NCBI GenBank assembly: GCA_039934875.1 | Contig: JBDTLH010000096.1 | Coordinates: 1-6,293 of the forward strand | DNA length: 6,293 nucleotides | Reading direction: 5' to 3' | From: JBDTLH01 sp039934875 | Lineage (GTDB): Bacteria; Acidobacteriota; Terriglobia; Terriglobales; Acidobacteriaceae | Shown: positions 1 through 3,928 of the stretch, piece after piece | Numbering within the stretch: the stretch's first letter is position 1 | Layout: each line of letters begins with the position of its first letter | The notes under the pieces: model-generated | Told to the model about the DNA's origin: nothing | Databases searched by the model: none | Seen by the model: the letters and a program-made list of their open reading frames with translations, nothing else | Program-made: the position numbers and the translations under genes

Positions 1-120
1 GAGGCCGATTGGGGTGATGCACACACGGCGTCATTTCGCACCCTTCTCCTTCGCGGCGCTCGGGGCCAAGATGGCGGCACACGGCTTCCATTACGCGAAT
101 TTTCCGCTTCGTCAGTGTGG
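1..120. other. non-coding flank upstream of the RAYT island
   Basis: I see no convincing gene here. The + frame starting at base 1 is open until about 280 and another short + frame runs 14-208, but both read straight through the GC-rich palindrome at 121-147. They give Arg/Ala/Gly-rich peptides with no motif, as expected for spurious reading frames through repeats. The stretch may be part of a longer intergenic repeat unit, but only one copy is in the window, so this cannot be decided here. Confidence 0.4.
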
Positions 121-147
121 CGTCCGGCGGGCCGCCGGTGCTACGGG
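121..147 (-). repeat. REP-like palindromic repeat, upstream copy
   Basis: The unit begins CGTCCGGCGGGC and ends GCCGGTGCTACGGG. Its core CCGGCGG (124-130) and CCGCCGG (132-138) are perfect inverted repeats around one base, so it can fold into a compact hairpin. Read on the minus strand, the tetranucleotide GTAG (bases 141-144) sits just 5' of the hairpin, which is the layout described for REP sequences mobilised by RAYT transposases. The same two end blocks recur at 875-886 and 911-924, on the other side of the transposase remnant. I infer a REP element belonging to the RAYT between them. A genome-wide copy count is not possible from this window. Confidence 0.7.
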
Positions 148-226
148 CAGCGCGTACTCTTGTGCGTGGGGTTTGCCGCGCGACTTTATAGGCTCGTCCG
201 GTGGTTGAGACCCCGCTTGCGGCAGC

Positions 227-852
227 TTGCCGGAGGTTATTCTGGACACAGTGAATATCGAGATCTCAGAGGTCAATAACTCAGTGAAGATTCACATCTC
301 AGAGGTCAGTGTGCGCCGCCGTAGTCTTCCTCATTGGGAGAAAGAAGGCGGCAGGTATTTCGTTACCTTTCGGCTTGCAGATTCGCTTCCGCAGTCGGCG
401 ATTGAGCAGGCGGAGCGAGAAGCTGAGGGCAAGCTTACTCCTGAGCAGCGAAAGCAGCACATTCGGCGATGGATCGAAGTTTATCTGGACCGCGAATCCG
501 AGGCGCTGCTAGAGGCAACAAGGACTGTGCCCAGATCGTCCAAGATTGCCTGCTGCACTCAAACGGATTGCGGTACCGGCTCTTCGCGTGGTGCGTGATG
601 CCGAACCATGTCCACGCGATCATTGGTGTTCTGGCGACGAGCTCGCTGGAGCAGATCATGCACACCTGGAAGTCGTTTACCGCCAAGCGAATTAATAGAG
701 ATGTGGCTCGAAGCGGAGCGGTGTGGCAGCGGGAATATTTCGACCGGTTGCTGCGCAATGAAGCGGAGCAGGCGCGAGCGGTGCGATATGTATTAAGGAA
801 CCCGGAGAAGGCTGGATTGCGAGATTGGAAATTTGTTGGGGAGTTGGAGTAG
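227..852 (+). pseudogene. REP-associated tyrosine transposase (RAYT, Y1 HUH family), frameshifted
   Basis: RAYTs are single-domain relatives of IS200/IS605 TnpA that nick single-stranded REP DNA through a 5'-phosphotyrosine. The N-terminal part, in one frame, carries the family signature LPHWEKEGGRYFVTFRLADS from 326. The C-terminal part, in the next frame, carries MPNHVH with the HUH histidines at 607-609 and 613-615, then WQREYFDRLLR. It ends in RYVLRNPEKAGL, whose Tyr at 787-789 is the expected nucleophile. Homology leaves the first frame after about 514 and resumes in the other by 526. Spacing relative to typical RAYTs fits loss of one base at 509-526. The first frame otherwise stops at 596-598. 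The first reading frame can start at TTG 227, but GTG 311 has AGAGG five bases upstream and fits the usual RAYT N-terminus better. Flanking REP copies support the call. It is probably inactive unless the shift is a sequencing error. Confidence 0.88.
263..308 (+). repeat. 13-bp direct repeat at the 5' end of the RAYT
   Basis: ATCTCAGAGGTCA occurs exactly twice, at 263-275 and 296-308, with a period of 33 bases (11 codons). In frame it encodes the duplicated peptide ISEV just before the conserved RAYT N-terminus. Each copy contains AGAGG, and the second is correctly spaced for the GTG at 311. This suggests a small tandem duplication in the leader of the gene, not part of the transposase domain. 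Confidence 0.6.
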
Positions 853-874
853 GCGCGGAGTTGAGCGGCGTAAA

Positions 875-924
875 CGTCCGGCGGGCGGCCGGACGGACCA
901 CCGGCTGGCAGCCGGTGCTACGGG
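875..924 (-). repeat. REP-like double hairpin, downstream copy
   Basis: Two perfect hairpins lie side by side. CGTCCGGC (875-882) pairs with GCCGGACG (888-895) around a five-base loop, and ACCGGCTG (900-907) pairs with CAGCCGGT (909-916) around one base. On the minus strand, GTAG (bases 918-921) precedes the second hairpin, as in canonical REPs. The first 12 bases and last 14 bases match the upstream copy at 121-147. The unit here holds about 24 extra bases between those blocks. It lies in the gap between the stops of the convergent RAYT and peptidase genes, so transcripts from either side would contain strong stems. No T-tract follows, so it is not a classical intrinsic terminator. Confidence 0.75.
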
Positions 925-982
925 TGCCGGTGACACCTACCTGATTCCGGGTGGGGATGGGCGGTAGTCGAGACGCTGGTTT

Positions 983-3373
983 TTACTTTAACTCGCGGAC
1001 GAAGTGGCTTTCGATGCGCTCGAAGAGTTGCGTGCGCGCGGCCTCGCCGGCGATGCCATGGGTTTTTCCGGGATAGAGGAGGAGGGAATATTGTTGGTTG
1101 GCGTCAATCATCGCCTGGATCCACTGCATGGTGTTCTGCATGTGCACATTGTCATCGCTGGTGCCGTGGGCCTCGGTCAGCGATCCGTGCAGGTGCGCCG
1201 CCGAGCTCACCGGGGAGGCTTTGGCATAGGCGTCCGCATTCTGTTTGGGCAGCCCCATATAGCGCTCGGTATAGATGCTGTCGTAGAGCTCCCACTTGGT
1301 GACCGGAGCCACGGCGAAGCCGGCTTTGATGCGGTCGGTGTGGGTCATGGCATAGAGCGTCATGTAGCCGCCATAGCTCCATCCCCACCAACCGATGCGG
1401 CCGGCGTCCAACTGGGGGAACTGCTGTAGCACCTGATCGAGCGCAGCCAGTTGGTCCTGCAATTCGGTGACGCCCAGATTGCCGTAGAGGACCTGGGCGA
1501 ACTTTCTGCCGCGGTTTCCCATGCCGCGATTGTCCACGCGAAGGATTGCGATGCCATCGCGCAGGAGGATGTTATCGAAGGCGGTATTGGAGCCGCCCCA
1601 GTGGTCCACCACCTCTTGCCCCTGGGGGCCACCATAGGGATTCAAAAGCACCGGTATCTTTTGTCCCGCGGAAACGGTGGGCAGCAGGAGTTCGCCTTCG
1701 AGCGGGGTCCCGTCCTCGGCTTTCAATTGCAGCCAATGGGGGGCGGCGAATTGAAAGGCCAGCGGGCGCGAGCGGAAGAAGGGCCTGGCGCACTCTATCT
1801 GCTTGCCTGCGGAGCAGAAGCTCATAGCGGGTGCTTGCGCGTAGGTTGATTCTGCCTCAACGAAATGCCGCTGGTCGGGGGCAAACGTCGCCGTGCGGGA
1901 GCCGCCATACTGCCCGGCGATTTTCGTGCCGTCGAGCTTGCGGGCGACCAGGTTGCGCTCCCGCCATGCGGCGAACTGGTCGCCTTCGGGGCCGGCCTCA
2001 TTCGATTCGTAATATACGATGCCGGCGGCCTCGTCCAGCGCATCGACTGCCGCGACCTCGAAATCGCCCTTGGTGATCTGCCCCAATAACTTTGCCTCGG
2101 CTGCTACGGGATTGCTCTGCTCAAAGCTATACAGGTAGAGGTGGGTATGTCCGTTGCGCCAGCTTCCCCACAAGAATCGGTCGCCGGACTTGAAGACGCG
2201 AAAGAGATCATTCACTTCCAGGAAGGGATCGCTCTTCTCGGTCAAGACCACCCGCGATTTGCCGGTCTGCAAATCTGCGAAGATCAGATCGATCTGGCTC
2301 TGCTTGCGGTTGAGCAGCTCGGCATAGATCACGTGGTCATTGACCCAGCCAAAGCGGGGCATGTATTCGTAGGTCATGCCCGGGGGCAGAGTGACCCAGC
2401 GCACCTTTCCCGGCCGGTCCTCGCGCCCCAGCACGCCGATGCGAACGGCCGGATTGGTGTCTCCCGCCTTGGGATATTTCTGCTCCGAGATGGTGGGGTG
2501 CTTCAGCATAAAATCCTCAATGGGATAGACTGGCACATTGGTCTCATCCATCTGCAAGAACAAGACCTGCTTTGAATCAGGAGACCAGAAGTAATTCGAG
2601 GTCACTCCCAGCTCTTCGGCATAGACCCAGTCCACCTCGCCATCTAGGATGTTCTCATCGAGCTTCGTCGTGTCCTGATTTTTGTTTTTGCCTTTGCGAA
2701 TGCCCAAATCCCGCAGCCGCTCTTGGGGCGCATCTTCCCTGGCCGAGGTCAACTGCCACTCGTGGGCCTGATCGCGATCGATGCCGCGCACGAACAACTG
2801 GTGCTTTTTGACGTAGGACAAGAAATGCCCGTCGGGAGAGAACTTCGGGTCGGTCTGGGGATCGCTGGAGGTAGTCATCTGCGTGCCGGTTCCGGTGTCG
2901 AGGCGGAAGTACCAGAGTTGTCCGCGGGCATCGAAGAGCAGGTGCTTGGAATCGGGCGACCAGTAATATCCGCCGAATGGATTGTGGCGGCGCTCCTGCA
3001 GCCGTTCATTCATTTTCTTGCCGCCGGTGGGAGGCGCCTCTGACATGCCAGTCAGCTTCTGGGCGGCCACCAGCACCGCCGGTTTGCCGGTCGCCGCGTC
3101 GATATACCACAACTCGCTGCGGTCGCCGGCATCGTCGGTGAGTTGATAACTGACCTTGGCGCCATCCGGAGACCACTTCACCATGGCGGGGGCACGCCCA
3201 TTGAGTCCGCCCTCCTTCCACAGGTCGCGGATGGTCAGGTCCTGCATGGATTTGGGAGGCTGGGTCTGCTCTGGATTGGCTGTCTGCTGTTGCGCCGCGG
3301 AAGGAATGCTGAGCGCCAGCAAAAGAACGAAGCCATAACTAGACACCAAGGCGGGAATGGCGGAAAGCTTCAA
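983..3373 (-). CDS. exported S9 family peptidase, dipeptidyl-peptidase IV-like
   Basis: This is a serine exopeptidase of the prolyl oligopeptidase clan. DPP IV members cleave N-terminal dipeptides, typically with Pro or Ala at position 2. Numbered from TTG 3373 (796 residues), it has a signal peptide: Lys-2, a hydrophobic core, and likely cleavage after the Ala pair at 26-27 (PSAA then QQQ). A beta-propeller domain (about 100-490) includes WSPDSK repeats and DWVYAEEL, whose Glu253-Glu254 match the residues that bind the substrate amino terminus in DPP IV. The C-terminal alpha/beta hydrolase carries GWSYGG (Ser666), HGTSDDNVH (Asp740) and GKTHGI (His772). Ser-Asp-His spacings closely match human DPP4, so it should be active. 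A GTG at 3388 would add five residues but lacks a good ribosome site, whereas TTG has GGAGG eight bases upstream. Its only two cysteines (520 and 528) could form a disulfide in the cell envelope. Its role is probably peptide scavenging; the exact specificity is not readable from the sequence. Confidence 0.95.
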   Translation of the reverse strand: MKLSAIPALVSSYGFVLLLALSIPSAAQQQTANPEQTQPPKSMQDLTIRDLWKEGGLNGRAPAMVKWSPDGAKVSYQLTDDAGDRSELWYIDAATGKPAVLVAAQKLTGMSEAPPTGGKKMNERLQERRHNPFGGYYWSPDSKHLLFDARGQLWYFRLDTGTGTQMTTSSDPQTDPKFSPDGHFLSYVKKHQLFVRGIDRDQAHEWQLTSAREDAPQERLRDLGIRKGKNKNQDTTKLDENILDGEVDWVYAEELGVTSNYFWSPDSKQVLFLQMDETNVPVYPIEDFMLKHPTISEQKYPKAGDTNPAVRIGVLGREDRPGKVRWVTLPPGMTYEYMPRFGWVNDHVIYAELLNRKQSQIDLIFADLQTGKSRVVLTEKSDPFLEVNDLFRVFKSGDRFLWGSWRNGHTHLYLYSFEQSNPVAAEAKLLGQITKGDFEVAAVDALDEAAGIVYYESNEAGPEGDQFAAWRERNLVARKLDGTKIAGQYGGSRTATFAPDQRHFVEAESTYAQAPAMSFCSAGKQIECARPFFRSRPLAFQFAAPHWLQLKAEDGTPLEGELLLPTVSAGQKIPVLLNPYGGPQGQEVVDHWGGSNTAFDNILLRDGIAILRVDNRGMGNRGRKFAQVLYGNLGVTELQDQLAALDQVLQQFPQLDAGRIGWWGWSYGGYMTLYAMTHTDRIKAGFAVAPVTKWELYDSIYTERYMGLPKQNADAYAKASPVSSAAHLHGSLTEAHGTSDDNVHMQNTMQWIQAMIDANQQYSLLLYPGKTHGIAGEAARTQLFERIESHFVRELK

Positions 3374-3381
3374 AGGGACTA

Positions 3382-3386
3382 CCTCC
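3382..3386 (-). promoter_or_regulatory. Shine-Dalgarno site of the peptidase gene
   Basis: GGAGG on the minus strand lies eight bases before the TTG at 3373-3371. It decides the start: the alternative GTG at 3388-3386 overlaps this site and has no comparable purine run of its own upstream. Confidence 0.65.
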
Positions 3387-3403
3387 ACAAGAGCAAACGC
3401 ACC

Positions 3404-3409
3404 ATCTTA
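3404..3409 (-). promoter_or_regulatory. possible extended -10 element of the peptidase gene
   Basis: TAAGAT preceded by TGC on the minus strand resembles an extended -10 (TGnTATAAT-like). It would start transcription about 25 bases upstream of the TTG start. No good -35 is visible at the right spacing, so this is a weak call. The rest of the 159-base gap between the two minus-strand genes (3389-3547) holds no gene. An eight-base direct repeat GAAGGATG lies near 3418 and 3440. Confidence 0.3.
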
Positions 3410-3547
3410 GCAGTTCAGAAGGATGAATGAGCAGCGCCGAAGGATGTTGCGGCGGCGGTCCGCTGGCGCGACATTTTTGAATTGTGATTGCGGGCGCAGC
3501 GAATCGGGGTCGTGGGTCGAAGCCGTAGGTGAAGGGCTGAGTGCGGT

Positions 3548-3745
3548 CTATCTTGCCGCCGCGGCCATTACGAACAGGCCAGCATCCGCGGCGCGGAGAA
3601 AGAAGACGTGTGCGTTGGCGCACTGGAAGGCTTGCAGTCCGGTGCTGGTCCTGGCCTCCCGCCCGAAGCGGGCCTTCATCTCCACTGTAGCCATCACTCG
3701 GACCAATTCGACGGCCCCGCAGATCGGACAGTAACTCGCAGGCAT
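3548..3745 (-). CDS. small putative zinc-binding protein, function unknown
   Basis: A 65-residue protein begins MPASYCPICG and ends with an Ala-rich tail. Cys6-x2-Cys9 near the N-terminus and Cys42-x3-His46 in FQCANAHVFF form a plausible four-ligand zinc ribbon-like site. No signal peptide or membrane segment is evident, so it is probably cytoplasmic. The ATG at 3745 is supported by GAGG seven bases upstream and a promoter-like sequence about 55-80 bases upstream. It precedes the peptidase gene on the same strand with a 160-base gap, so co-transcription is possible but not indicated. A longer overlapping minus-strand frame (3339-3824) has no motif and lacks this support. I do not recognise a named family. 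DNA, RNA or protein binding are all possible. Confidence 0.7.
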   Translation of the reverse strand: MPASYCPICGAVELVRVMATVEMKARFGREARTSTGLQAFQCANAHVFFLRAADAGLFVMAAAAR

Positions 3746-3797
3746 GACGCCACCTCAGGCAAGAAGATTCGAGAATCAAGCAGGTTCGAGAGTTACC

Positions 3798-3824
3798 GTA
3801 ATACCAAAGTGCTACGTATGTCAA
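3798..3824 (-). promoter_or_regulatory. sigma70-like promoter of the small zinc protein
   Basis: On the minus strand there is a perfect -35 TTGACA (3824-3819) followed after 15 bases by TATTAC (3803-3798) as a -10. The spacer is shorter than the usual 16-18. Alternative -10 registers one or two bases further downstream are poorer matches. It points at the ATG at 3745 and lies in the divergent gap before the phosphatase gene. Confidence 0.45.
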
Positions 3825-3891
3825 TCATGGCCGCTTGTTTCTATGGGCTGGGATTAACTCTCCCCGCTCCTCCTACACGTGCTCCGCGTTT

Positions 3892-3921
3892 TTGCGGTGA
3901 ATTCAGCCTGCGTGGTAAAAC
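3892..3921 (+). promoter_or_regulatory. possible promoter of the phosphatase gene
   Basis: TTGCGG (3892-3897) and TAAAAC (3916-3921) are separated by 18 bases. Transcription would start at about 3928, directly at the GTG proposed as start codon, which would make the message leaderless. The match to consensus is modest and no independent support exists. Confidence 0.2.
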
Positions 3922-3928
3922 TCTTAAT

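Larger units (their letters stand above)
3746..3928. other. divergent intergenic region
   Basis: This gap separates the minus-strand zinc protein from the + strand phosphatase. Besides the promoter at 3798-3824 it contains a small inverted repeat, GATTC (3766-3770) and GAATC (3773-3777), and a direct repeat TTCGAGA at 3768-3774 and 3785-3791. These lie between the minus promoter and its gene and could be an operator, but nothing proves it. The + frame of the phosphatase is open through this region, yet its third codon positions are AT-rich there. I therefore treat it as untranslated. Confidence 0.4.

Noticed and set aside
14..208. Short + strand frame of 64 codons
   Set aside because: It reads through the REP palindrome and gives a compositionally odd peptide without homology signals or a ribosome site.
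469..598. Two overlapping separate genes, or programmed frameshifting, in the RAYT
   Set aside because: Each half holds only part of one known domain, the spacing fits a one-base deletion, and no slippery sequence is present.
1004..2575. Several + strand open frames across the peptidase
   Set aside because: All are antisense to a gene with an intact catalytic triad and signal peptide, and their translations show no domain.
3339..3824. Minus-strand open frame of 161 codons
   Set aside because: It overlaps the small zinc protein and the start of the peptidase in another frame, has no motif, and lacks a supported start.
3884..3897. CCGC-GTTTTT-GCGG as a terminator
   Set aside because: A four-base-pair stem with the T-run in the loop is too weak and has the wrong layout for an intrinsic terminator.
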